From assembly GCF_000150275.1 (NCBI RefSeq), contig NW_002060947.1, positions 2,841,740 to 2,905,739 of the forward strand: a stretch of DNA of 64,000 nucleotides. The letters are read 5' to 3'. A program made the translations under genes and the position numbers. Position 1 is the stretch's first letter. Each line of letters starts with the position of its first letter. The notes beneath the pieces are model-generated. The model saw only the letters and a program-made list of their open reading frames with translations. It searched no databases and was not told where the DNA came from. Source of the stretch: Trichoplax adhaerens (Eukaryota; Placozoa; Uniplacotomia; Trichoplacea; Trichoplacidae). Positions 23,196 through 34,521 of the stretch are shown here, piece after piece.

Positions 23196-26100
23196 GCTGT
23201 TTTTTTTTAATAGTAACCTACATTGTAGACAAGTATCGAGAAACAGAAAAGAAGGATATAATAATTCACTTAACTAAATCGTTAAATAAAATAAGTGAAA
23301 TCATTTATGGTTATTGATCATTAATGATTTAAGGATTGATTGAAATACTTTTCATCTTATTATGGAATTAAACACTAAGTTGGATTTATTTACTGTAACA
23401 TTTTCGAATAGATAAAATTGAAACGTTAAATTCTTACCTGTTATCGTCTAAAGCTTTTCGCTCCCGTTTCGTTGACTTATAATCCTCGCCTTAGGATGAC
23501 GCGTAAAGTGTAAAGTATGACTCTCCACGTCTTAGCATATGGTAGGTAACATGAACATGATCATCGTTTTGTAATTGGATATTATATTTTGAAGCATATT
23601 GACCATTAAATAAAACCATCCAATGTTACGCCTCTAAATAGCGTGCTATTTTAATTGTAGTATTATTTAACCATACGCTTAAAATCATTTCAATAGGATT
23701 ACTTAGAAATTTTCCTTTCATTCCAAACCGATTAGCAACTATATAAGGAATATGGAAATATTTATAGGCTACTTACTACCTGTAAGCATATTAAATCGCA
23801 GGTTTGGGATCTATCTATGCATGTAATCGTACATATACGTAAATGCAAGATACACCTTTGACCGGTCCACACAGATGTACACTTTGATAGCATGATTCTC
23901 AATACATGACCGCAGACTTTATTTATAGGCCATAGATTTATTTATTTTGATGGATGCTGTCATAAAGATTGGGCGTTTTAGCGTAATACCAACATTGCTT
24001 TCACTATAAAAGCATGGCAAGACTTTTTTACGCTTTCAGTCATACATTCTGTGTCTTTAGCTGAGTCATACTCTATAAATTATAGGCCTACCAAAGAATT
24101 TATTTAGCGTTTCATAAAGTACCGACGGTTTCCATAATTTTATTATGCTAATTTTGTATAATTGGGTTTTCATGTACGTGAATTGTGGTATGAACTTAAT
24201 TTAATGTAATCTTATAGGTTAAATCGTTTTTGCTCGGAAGATTAGCCATTAGCTACTGACGGTTGTTATAACAAAACAGAAGAAGTACCGTTTATTCGAT
24301 TAAATTGTAATATTATTATTGAAAAAAGCTTATCTAATGTTAGCTATATTTATTGATAAAATTTCAATCCTAGAATTAATCAAATCATGTCTCGTTAATT
24401 ACGGTTAACAAGTACGGTTTTCTGAAATTCTTTCATCCATTTAATGCATTACATTTTAAGATTCTTACTGAAGCGATAGCTACCAAAATGATTAAGTTTG
24501 CTAATATAAAAAATGTTAATTATTTTATATGAAACTGTTCTTGGTATACGATATCAAAAAAATTGAGGTAACTATAGCAAATGTTACGTTGTGGTGATTT
24601 AATAAAGAGTTGACAATTACCATAGTAATATAATGTAGTGTATTTGGATTGTACTGTAACTGTAATCTACTCTTAAACATAGACATTTTGTATTGCGATT
24701 AAATACAGACACATTTACAGTCTGTTCACTCTACATTCAAATATGGCTTACTACATTTAGTTGTTACAGTCTTCGCTATTTTCTACAATCATCTACTATT
24801 CTATAACCTGTTATGGTATATGTTGCATCTAATCTTACAATCATGTTCTCTGCATGTGTTCTAATGCTATAGCTATAAATACCGCCGTTTTCTACCTTAG
24901 ATTTCTTAAGTTGCATTATTAGTCACAGTTAGTATTCACACTTTACTCACGTTAGCTACCACACTGATCTACCGTAATTATCACGTTGTACCTAACTACT
25001 ATCTATAATAAAGTATCCTCTTTTCTTAAGCTCCTTGTGCAATTCTCTGCATGGCAACTAAAACCACATTATCATACTCTTCGAACCTCCATCACATATA
25101 ACAACCGTTATAGTTATACTTTCTGTACTAAATCGGTAAGAAATACGTAACTGTCAAAGTTATATTATACCATATTGAACATGAGCTGCCTTTATACGTA
25201 TTCTCAGATCTTTAAAGTCTAAAGCTTTAGATTTAGGTGTAACAGGAATAGTTTTACACAACTTCAAGAAGAATCGAAGATAGACTTAGTAATTTCATAG
25301 AAACTCTCGACGGGAATACTGTAATGTTGTTATCGGGTTAGGAATTCCTCCAATACATTTCAAGGCTTACAAGTACCGGTGCTATTGAAATCTCTGTGTA
25401 AATATCGGTGAAATTGCCGTCGTTACATGTAATTAATGTGGTTTGTCATCATCTTAAGAAAATTTTGAAATCTTAATTGTATGACAATACATCGCTACTC
25501 ATTCTCACATGTATTGTATATCCACAGTAAAGCGAATACTTTGAAATATAAGCGTCATGGCAATCCGACACTTTTTATTTAAAAAAGTCTATTGCTATTA
25601 AAGTTACGTATCGGTATTGCATTCGAACATTAAAAACGGTACTGCTATCTTTCACTTTGTTGCCGAATTACAAAATTTTCTGAATTAAATATTTTGAATT
25701 CAAAAATAGCGTAAGGATAGGTTTCAGTTTGCGCTTATTTAAGCAAAGATATTTCAAATTTATCAACTTGTGGGAGATTTAGGATTATTACCATATGTAC
25801 ACATGCTGTATTCTAAAAGATATAATTGTTAAATAAGTCTGCGACTAGTGGAAATAATCAAAGCATTGCTAATAATTTACTAAAGACTTCATTTTTAGAG
25901 ATTAGGATGATAGTTTTATCGCATGTATTTATCTAATTTAAGAATAGGAAAGCAATCTTATACATATTGGGTTATCCTACGTGTTGCAACATCCATAGCT
26001 CGTTGTTTTAGCAGCTCATCTTACAGGAAGGGTAAGAATGGACCTTGATTAACACAATTCAAACATTTTATAATAATTGACCAAAAATTCTGCTAGATAT

Positions 26101-27620
26101 TTGCTATACTACGAACATACGGCAATGAGTAGTATGGTGGCATACAAACTTTTCATAGCTAAAACTCTCTGCCCGTTGCATAAGAGTTCGTTCATCGATT
26201 ACCATTTACTTGCTACATTTACGTAATCGTTTATGATTGCGATGGTGCAACGAAGCAATGCGGTATATCGTTGGAATGCGTTATCACAGTACATAAGTCA
26301 GCGGGCAATGTCTAAGAAATTAACTATAAGTATACAGTATTACGTTAAGCAAACACTTATAAAATGATAATTAATGATAATAATCACTCTCGAAGGGAAA
26401 TGATTAGATAAATAGTATTAAATTTATTAAGAATAGAGGAAAGTATTTCACCAAAATAACACGAGCGTCTGTTGCTCTATGTGTAATATTACGAATCCGA
26501 TTTATTTTTGACATTAGCTGCGCTAACATTAGTTGATAATTGAGTTTTTGTCATATAACATATAGTAAAGACATTAAATGAAGTTACAATAACAGTAGTG
26601 CAATCTGAAGGAAACCCCCTAAAAGACTCTAAAAAGTGAAGGCTTAAGTTTGTATTGTAACAAAGGCATTAAATCAATATATAGCAGTTTGAATACACCG
26701 TTAATACTGGCAATGCTGAAAAATGAAAATTTAAATTAAAAGCTAATAGCTATTAATAGAATTTAATTATCGTCGCTTCTAATCATAATTATGGTGTTCT
26801 GTTTCAATCTAACAGCACAAAATAAAGGAGAAATCATAGCCTGAAAGCTTATGATGAAGTTAAATAACGCTTGTTTATAATGATTTTTATCAAATAGACT
26901 ATTCTACTAGGTTTATATAATTTCTTGATTTGGAATGTAACTATGAGATGATGCAAAGAAAGCGAAGATGAAATACTTTGGATAGATTTTTTAATAATCA
27001 CCTCTAAAGTCTAGTACCACCGAATAGTGATTAGGCCATGATACGATACCTAAGTTAAAAATCAGTTGAGATATAATAATCATGTCCTTCTGTTATGTAA
27101 TATATATTCATCATTAGTTTCCGTGGAATGTAACAGTATAATATACATGTTGATACAACGGTATTACTATATGATGGCAATATCAATATTTATAACCGTA
27201 TTATAACAAAATCAATAAATCTACTCAAGATTAGCTTTTACTTATGTCATAATAAAATACTTGGTACTTGAAGTACATCGGACTGAATAAAAAGTTAAGA
27301 TAGTAATCTTACTAATTTATCTGCAGTGTATACAGAATAGCGACAATTGAAATTGAATAAAAAAGCACACAAGTACATGTTGAAATAGAGCTATTAGTAG
27401 TATATAGTACAATTAGCAGATTGAAGAAAAAGCTATAACATTGTTGCGTCTACAATAAAAGGTCGATTAAACCAATTTGCCATGCAAACTGGATAGGATT
27501 TATAGCAGAAACAGTTTCAGGATAAATCCTCTATGTAATCTTAATGGGATGATTAATCTTGGTATCGGACTTAAAGGACTGTGCGCCTGATGCTGCTTAT
27601 TGCTGATAATAAGGATGATT
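23196..27620. other. Interval between the two EHD genes
   Basis: About 4.4 kb with no coding exon or RNA gene that I can recognise. It should hold the EHD-A promoter at its left end and the EHD-B 3' untranslated region at its right end. GTAC arrays are absent, unlike upstream of several other genes here. No mobile-element ends were found. Confidence 0.6.
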
Positions 27621-29228
27621 TTATTCAAATAGATCTTTAAAAGCACTCCTTTGACTAGGCGGTATTAATTCGTAGGGCAAAGTTTCCGGTAAATCTTTGC
27701 CTTCTAGCTTAATTCTAATTAAGTACATACACAAAGCAAATTCTTCTATGTCTAACTGGCCGTCCTTGTCAACGTCAGCCAACAAAAATATGCGGCCTAG
27801 CAGATTATTAGATAATCTTGATTTAATCATTTCTTCGCGTGCTACATCACCATGAACTTTACCGTTTATAGGATCTAACGTCTCAAATACCTGATCGTAC
27901 TCTTTCTTGTATCGTACGACTGGCCATCGGGTTAACCGAATTTTACGTGTACCTTCTAAAGCCTCTATCAACGCAGTCTTATGGAATGGCCCTACATTAC
28001 CATCGAATGCACCGCCACTTACAGTCTCACTGGCTTTGGGAACCTGACTTATAATATCAGGTAAATCCAGAAAAAGAAACTCGTCTAAGCGATGCATTAA
28101 TTTTGATCGAAAAGGGGGTATACGGTTTACATCAATGTTAGATAGTTTAGCTTGCATCTCTTCAATTGGTGGAAAATCGCCATCAGGTAAATTGAATACC
28201 TCTTGTACTCTTTTATAGATATGTGCCATATTTTGTAGCAATTCATTCTTTCTTTTGGCTCGATTTGCTAAGCGTGACGGTAAATGTTTATGAATATAAG
28301 CAAGAACGTAAGTATGAACTTTAAGAAGCCTTGTGCGTTCGATGACATCATTTATAGTTCGTAAGATAACATAACGAGGTAGAGAGCGTATGTCTTCTAA
28401 TAAATCAAGCTTTTCAGCTTCAAAATAATCCCTTTTTTCATTTTTCTTCAATGGTTCTTCCCAAAATGAGCCGACGAATACGCGTGGTACTTCGGATGCC
28501 TTAATAATTTTAGTTAAATACCACATTAGAGCACCATGCGCACGAATTAAATCTTGCTCTTGTACTGAATCAGCTTTATTCATGACAATGCGCAGTTTTT
28601 TAATGTGTCTGCCAAGTGATCGTGCAACATTAACGAATTCATCACCAAAATCAAATTTGTGTGTATCAAAAAAGAAGACAATCCGATCAGCTCTAATAGC
28701 AAACCATTTAATAACTTTTTCCATCTCGTATCCACGTCCGTGCATATAGTCTTCAACATTAACAATACCTGGGGTATCTATAATCGTTAAATTCTCGAGT
28801 ACTTTTGAATTACATTTCGAGCAAACGAAATTTCTTAAGAAAGCATTACCAAACTCAGCTAAGCCACCATAGCGTTCTTTTTTATCGACCACGAGTGTAC
28901 TACCTGGCAGCAGCTGGTCTTCGTCGCCTTTCGTGATTAGAGTGAAATTATCGGTAGTGGGTTCTGGGCCAATTCTTTCTCCAGGATAGCTACGGCCCAA
29001 TAAATAGTTAATAAATGTCGTCTTTCCTGTTGAATATTGACCCGTCACCATAATTAATGGCGTAGTCGCAAAATCTGCACTAGTAAGCTGTCTGGCATGA
29101 AGTTCATTGAATTTAGTATATAACTCTAGTGGCAATACTTTATTAGTGTACGCTTCCCTTAAGTTTTCTAAAGCGGCTTCTGGCGATGGTTCAGGCAAAT
29201 TCTCCCATGTATTATTACTGTCTGTCAT
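27621..29228 (-). CDS. Divergent EHD-family ATPase (EHD-B)
   Basis: Single-exon gene of 535 residues with full EHD architecture: P-loop GQYSTGKTT (63-71), GPEPTTDNF, DTPG (151-154), NKAD (217-220), helical middle region and a C-terminal EH domain with an intact loop, DVDKDGQLDIEEF. It differs from EHD-A in its N-terminus (MTDSNNTWENLPEPSPEA, without the EHD1-like start), in several basic residues of the membrane-contact helix (YIHKHLPSRL replaces the KKK run) and in a pair of cysteines, CSKC, near residue 136. It should be a membrane-active ATPase with altered lipid or partner preference, which is inference. It lies in tandem with EHD-A and is also intronless, which suggests local duplication of an intronless copy. 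Confidence 0.96.
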   Translation of the reverse strand: MTDSNNTWENLPEPSPEAALENLREAYTNKVLPLELYTKFNELHARQLTSADFATTPLIMVTGQYSTGKTTFINYLLGRSYPGERIGPEPTTDNFTLITKGDEDQLLPGSTLVVDKKERYGGLAEFGNAFLRNFVCSKCNSKVLENLTIIDTPGIVNVEDYMHGRGYEMEKVIKWFAIRADRIVFFFDTHKFDFGDEFVNVARSLGRHIKKLRIVMNKADSVQEQDLIRAHGALMWYLTKIIKASEVPRVFVGSFWEEPLKKNEKRDYFEAEKLDLLEDIRSLPRYVILRTINDVIERTRLLKVHTYVLAYIHKHLPSRLANRAKRKNELLQNMAHIYKRVQEVFNLPDGDFPPIEEMQAKLSNIDVNRIPPFRSKLMHRLDEFLFLDLPDIISQVPKASETVSGGAFDGNVGPFHKTALIEALEGTRKIRLTRWPVVRYKKEYDQVFETLDPINGKVHGDVAREEMIKSRLSNNLLGRIFLLADVDKDGQLDIEEFALCMYLIRIKLEGKDLPETLPYELIPPSQRSAFKDLFE

Positions 29229-30188
29229 CTTAGCGTTACTATTTAATTAATTCAGTTAGTAAAAATTGAAATGTTTAATCCAATCGATCGATCAGCAATA
29301 TACAATATACACGTATAACTTCAATTCTTGAACTAAAAAATTACAGATAACAATCAACTGTAACTTGGCAAGTCATGAAGATTTGTAAGCCTGTATAACG
29401 GTTCATCAGACTTACCGACGCTGAATAATGGCTCTCGAAAACCTGCTTAGTAAAATATAGGTACTTATATACTGTACATCTTACTGCATATTGGATTTGC
29501 TTTAAAACCCGTCATAGTTACGGTTAGACGTACGCGTACTGCTATGCCATATGGCTGGCTTTCCGTTGATGTGACGTAAGCAAGGCGACTACTATCCTTT
29601 AGTATAGAATTACAGATGGACTAGCAAGAGTGATACACTTTCGCAGACAACATGTATCCCACTATGATTTTTAAGAATCTGCGGTATCCAGTTTAATAAA
29701 TTGGCGTTGTCTGCTGATAATATAATTATTTTTGATTTCGCTCCGGACAATATTTATATCTACCACTCAGTAAAAGATCTTATGAATTTTGTATTTACTA
29801 ATTTGTATTTGAATTCAATTCATTTTCATAAAGTTAAAATTGAAATAAGCTGCATAACTTATAAATTCATTATCTTTGCTGAAGGGCATACTATTAAAGC
29901 AGTCAGCAATAGAGCTGAGTTAGCTTGATGCTATAATCATATCCGAATTAAAAACTTTTCAACAGTTCGCTTACAAGGGTAACGTAAATAATATCATTAA
30001 TGAATTCAGTGTCACAATTAAAAATAGCAAAACCTGCAAATCAAACTAAATTGTATCGCTAGTAATACAGTCACTGGAGGTAAAAACTACGCTTTCTTTA
30101 TTATATATTAAATTATACCAAGCGGATAAGATTCAAATATATTTATAATCATAGAAAAATGATAGCATTTTCTAATTTACTATAGTGG
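29229..30188. other. Interval between EHD-B and PDHA1
   Basis: About 960 bases holding the EHD-B promoter side and the PDHA1 3' end, both read leftward. One TACTGTACATC word lies near 29470. No additional exon is supported; the 75-codon open frame at 29701-29928 has AT-driven composition and no domain. Confidence 0.55.
30097..30102 (-). terminator. Candidate PDHA1 polyadenylation signal
   Basis: TTTATT on the plus strand (AATAAA on the minus strand), about 87 bases beyond the PDHA1 stop codon. Supported by word and position only. Confidence 0.4.
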
Positions 30189-33100
30189 TTACATAAATGT
30201 ACTTTTTGATTTATTATAAGCGAACGGTTCACATCCTTTGACTTCACTTTCATCGCCAACATACACGTCGTTATAAAGATCTTCTAAGGGTAACTCTTTA
30301 CCGTTTTGGGCCTTCTTTAATTCACCACTGACGTAATTTTTAATTTCGTTATCGATACCCTTTCAAGCAGGACACGTAAATTATCATTTTGTGAAAAAGT
30401 AGTGAAGCCAAATAGAAGACCATATATTAGACTGAGCTCATCTATTACATTAACAAGCTCAAAATATAGCACTGTAGTGAATTTAAATTAGAATATCTGT
30501 GCTATCCTAAGTACCATCATTTCAGGACTAGAGCAATCGAGGTTATCGGTTTTGTAAATAAGATACCTTAATTTCATCTTCAGTAGCAAGGCTACTATCT
30601 AATAGCTTCTTCTTTAGCATCGCAATTGGATCACTCGTTTTACGAACATGATCAATTTCATCTCTCGTGCGGTAACTATTTAAAATTATTTAAAAATGTT
30701 AAATATAATACAATGTCTTTTGTGGGTTTATAAATCTTATGCTACTATGCAACGAAAAGTTTTTGATATAGGAGTTGCTACGTTATTACCTAATACCAGG
30801 ATCGCTAACACTGTGACCTTTATATCTGTAAGTTTCTAATTCTATAATAATCGGTCCCTAATACAATACCCAAAAAACATGAATAGACTGAAAAATATTA
30901 TCGTACATTTTGTCACAGTTATAACTATTCACATACCTTTCCATTACGACACCAATCAGCCGCAAATTTTGTCACTTCTCTAACAGTAATCACATCATGT
31001 CCATTTGCCTTATTAATAGAAAAGTATGTGGTCAAAACCATAACATAAACTTATTCACAGTATCATTTGTAGGCCATATATCGTGTATCGGTCTCACCCT
31101 AATTCCGGGTATATAATCTCCTCTTGTATAGTATTCGGTGGAAGCAGATGCACGTTCTACTGATGTTCCCATTCCATATTTATTATTTTCGCATACAAAA
31201 ATGCATGGGAGACTCCATAACTTGGCCATATTGAAAGTCTCAAATACCTATTTTAACGAAGAATGCAAATAAAATTTTGTAGACAAATTTCTACGTATAG
31301 CAATCAACACCAAGAAAATATGCTTTGTAGGAAGAATACATTGAGTGAACATAGCGAAACCACAGCTTACCTGGCCTTGATTAGCTGCTCCATCCCCATA
31401 CAAGGTAATACAGACCTTATTGTCTTTGTTGTACTTATGAGCAAATGCAATACCAGCTCCTAGGGGAACCTGTACGCAGATAGTTTCAAAATATTTCTAA
31501 TTTGCAAGTACTCTTAAATAATTATAATGTATCAAACTGACTATGATCGCTTCCAACAAGTACCTGAGCTCCAACAATACCATTACCGCCATAGAAATTT
31601 TTTCCATACATGTGCATAGATCCACCTTTTCCTCGAGCACATCCATTTTCATGACCTAAAATAAATACATATACGTGTATGTCGTTACATAGTGTTTATA
31701 CGGAGAAAAGAGCATTCAGTAATACGCTGTACTCAAGACAATCTAGTTTCAAGAGTAAGATTTATCTTCGGCTGAATATTTATACGTATCTCAATCCATA
31801 CCAATTAATTCCGCCAAGACCCCTTCCACACTTACTCCACGCAGATAAGTCCAACCATGCGCTCTATAAGCAGTAATAATGCTATCTTCTGGTGTTATTG
31901 CGGCTTCGATTCCAACAGCACAAGCTTCCTGAATATTATAGAGGCATGAAAATGTATATAACCTTAATACCGGCATAACTTAGCATCAGGAAGTAAATTA
32001 AATTTCTTTTTATATATAAACATGAGATGTTAAATATAAATATAAAGGTACTATTATTTAGGAGATATCGAAGTATCATGCTCTTTATATTAGATACCAG
32101 AACATACGTTGCGCTCCATTTTACATTATAAACCTTGATAGATATATCACATACCTGGCCATTATACAGATGACAAAATCCGCGAATCTGTTTTGATTTA
32201 TATAGGTTATCAGCTGTCACTTCCAGCCGCCGAATTGTTTGCATCTGCTTGTAATATTGGAGTGCCTCACTGCGTGTTATAGTTGCTGCTGTTGGTAATT
32301 CATTTTCTAAAGCGTGGACCTGGTATGGCTATGCGAAAGTATGATGATTACTAACGTTTATGTATGAATCGTGGTACCATATGACAGGCGAGTGTTTTCG
32401 ATACCGAAATTAATTTGAGATGATTATGTCACGTTATTACTACAAATTAAGAGCTGACTTATAGATAATTTTAATTAATAACCCACTGTTTTTACCAGAG
32501 CTATTACTGGATAAAATCGTCATGTAAAAGTGATAATATCATGTGCAAAGCTACGTACAATTGAAAGCAATAGAGATAACATCTTCCAGTAAAATCGAAT
32601 GACAGTATGCTAGACAAACGCTGCATTGACTTTCCTATATTGAATTCGAGACTGTTTATTCAATTTGATATCACTGAAAAATATGCATGCAATTGCAGAT
32701 GGTGTTGTAAATTTACTAAGTTCAACTATTTTTAGTTACATTGGTGTCATAGTAAAGTGAGTAATCGAAATACAGTAGAAAGTTTATATATAATTTACTA
32801 TAACTGTTCATATGTTTGCAAGGGAATGAATTGTTATTACCAATAACTGAAATTCAGCTTGGCCTTCAGTAGCTGTTGACGAGAATTTGTTGCCATAACC
32901 AACCTGCAGTGAAAATAGGATTAGTTAAAGCAGTAGTATTGTTAATGGAGGTCACAAAAAGTAATATTACGCGACTATAGTCGATAAACTTGCATTGACA
33001 ACTGTTATGCCTGTTGGTTTAATTGAAGCTCAAGACATTTATGGTCTTCTTAGATAGAACAGCCTCATAGCGTCGATGTTTTTTACAAGCAGTAAATATT

Positions 33101-33391
33101 GGTTACAATGCTAACTCTGATCATTTGAAACAGATAATTTAAAATGATTTTCAAAGCGTAGCTGCTTTCGTTAACGTAAACTGTAAACGATAAATTAATA
33201 ATTATATATACATATACTGTACATATATTTTATTCACAGTATGGGTTATACACTAAGGCGTACATTATTCTGTACAGTACAACATGATGTAAGCATTAAC
33301 GACAGCTTTTCGAGAAAGAATGAAACTTTACCAGTTGACGGATTCCAGTGAATCTAGCAAATCTGTGAAGGCTGCTGCACCTCTGGAGCAT
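30189..33391 (-). CDS. PDHA1: Pyruvate dehydrogenase E1 component alpha subunit, mitochondrial
   Basis: Thiamine-diphosphate-dependent pyruvate decarboxylase subunit of the mitochondrial PDH complex; pairs with E1 beta. Eleven minus-strand exons in order of reading: 33332-33391, 32841-32903, 32155-32319, 31802-31928, 31564-31655, 31371-31469, 31098-31247, 30937-31008, 30790-30857, 30567-30675 and 30189-30359. They sum to 1176 bases, 391 residues, against 390 in human, and every phase agrees. The start [20 protein letters not shown] is basic and amphipathic, a good matrix-targeting peptide. Recognisable blocks are [52 protein letters not shown], the ThDP motif from GDGAANQGQ to ENN, and [13 protein letters not shown]. 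The regulatory loop [16 protein letters not shown] keeps both serines phosphorylated by PDH kinase in mammals (sites 1 and 2). The first histidine of human YHGHS is lysine here. Confidence 0.97.
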
Positions 33392-33593
33392 GTCGTATCG
33401 GATTGCTTAGTTAGTTTTTCCCTCAACAATTGCAATTAATTAATACTCTGCTATATTGGAGATTAATGATGCTAGTGCGGCAAGTCTGTAGATTAGAGCA
33501 TTCATCTAACTTGCTCCATTCCACTGAGCGAATCGGTTTTTAAGCGTGGAGGAAAAATCATCTGCTACAGTCAGTTTCCAGTTTCCAGTTTCC

Positions 33594-33745
33594 AGTACTG
33601 TACACTGTACATTACAGTACTGTACACTGTACATTACAGTACTGTACACTGTACGGTACAGTAGCTACAGTACTGTACTGTACTGTATACAGTACTGTAG
33701 GCACGTGTACCGTACTCGTACAGTACAGTATATTGTACTGTACAA
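33594..33745. repeat. Palindromic GTAC array 4, upstream of PDHA1
   Basis: Repeated TACAGTACTGTACACTGTAC blocks followed by CAGTACTGTACTGTACTG and TACAGTACAGTATA. It begins about 203 bases upstream of the PDHA1 start codon, which is read on the minus strand. A lone CTGTACAGTACAAC lies at about 33271, inside PDHA1 intron 1. The first part is nearly a tandem repeat of about 23 bases. Confidence 0.85.
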
Positions 33746-33776
33746 TTGTAAAGCACTCGAACGTCTCAAATGATAC

Positions 33777-33943
33777 TATAGTGTACAGACACGCGATACA
33801 GCTGAAATGACCGATAAAATAATCAGCTTCTAACTTCATTAGTATAGCGAAACAACCGTTTCTTGTCGTCCCGTCTCCGTCGAGGTGAGAAAAAACTTGT
33901 TTTTCTTACCTCTACGCCCGTCTCTTTCTTTTACTAGTCCCTG
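33777..33943 (-). mobile_element. MITE fragment C, same family as copies A and B
   Basis: The right end, TTTTACTAGTCCCTG, is the reverse complement of the family terminus, and the interior matches copy A in reverse (GCTGATTATTTTA and CGCTATACTAAT words, roughly 33810-33860). The opposite end cannot be seen: the match fades out at the edge of GTAC array 4, so the copy is truncated or overrun by the array. Confidence 0.65.
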
Positions 33944-33967
33944 GTACTGTCATAGACTGCAGTACTA

Positions 33968-34521
33968 GAAGAAGACCTGGACTGATCACCCCCTCAGACA
34001 GACGGACTTTTCTTAGCAAATGAGGCTGTCAATATCAAAAAATGACTACTTAGGTAATATTGCATAGAATTCTATGATCTGTTACATTGATAATCATCGA
34101 CTCTAATATACTGTATATTAAAAAAAATTTTGTATCGCGTGCGCAACCATTATCCCAACCAACCAAATCCTCTCTACTGTAAATTGTATAAAGTTGATAG
34201 GACGGACGGATACTTGGATTACTACAGATATTTTCGCCAGCAAAGTCAGCGGGTCTAAACTCGCACAGTACAGTAGTTATACAGTATATACAGTACTGTA
34301 TAAGATCATAAACGCTATTTACTGTACTGTAAATTAGTACCAGTGATTTAGAAAACAGATACGGAAGATCCATATTAATTAAGAAAACATCGGCCAATTC
34401 AAAATCGGCCGCCGACTGCATACTAAAGTAGTGCCATAACGAAGTGTTTGGCATAATATTTTGACGAGATGAGGCCTGAAATGTCCGCCCGTCCAAGAGT
34501 GATCAGTTTAGGTCTTCTATG
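33968..34521. mobile_element. Inverted-repeat element (second MITE-like family)
   Basis: About 554 bases with inverted ends of about 40 bases: the left end has AGAAGACCTGGACTGATCAC and the right end, read in reverse, AGAAGACCTAAACTGATCAC, followed by related GACGGAC words. GTACTA flanks both sides (33962-33967 and 34522-34527) and may be a 6-base target duplication. The interior holds GTAC palindromes (about 34265-34335) and a 148-codon minus-strand open frame (34050-34496) without a recognisable domain or transposase motif. No second copy is visible in the window, so mobility is inferred from structure. Confidence 0.6.

Noticed and set aside
33546-33839. Open frames on both strands rich in Tyr, Cys and Val
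   Set aside because: They arise from GTAC array 4 and MITE fragment C; the complementary frames mirror each other, as expected of a palindrome.
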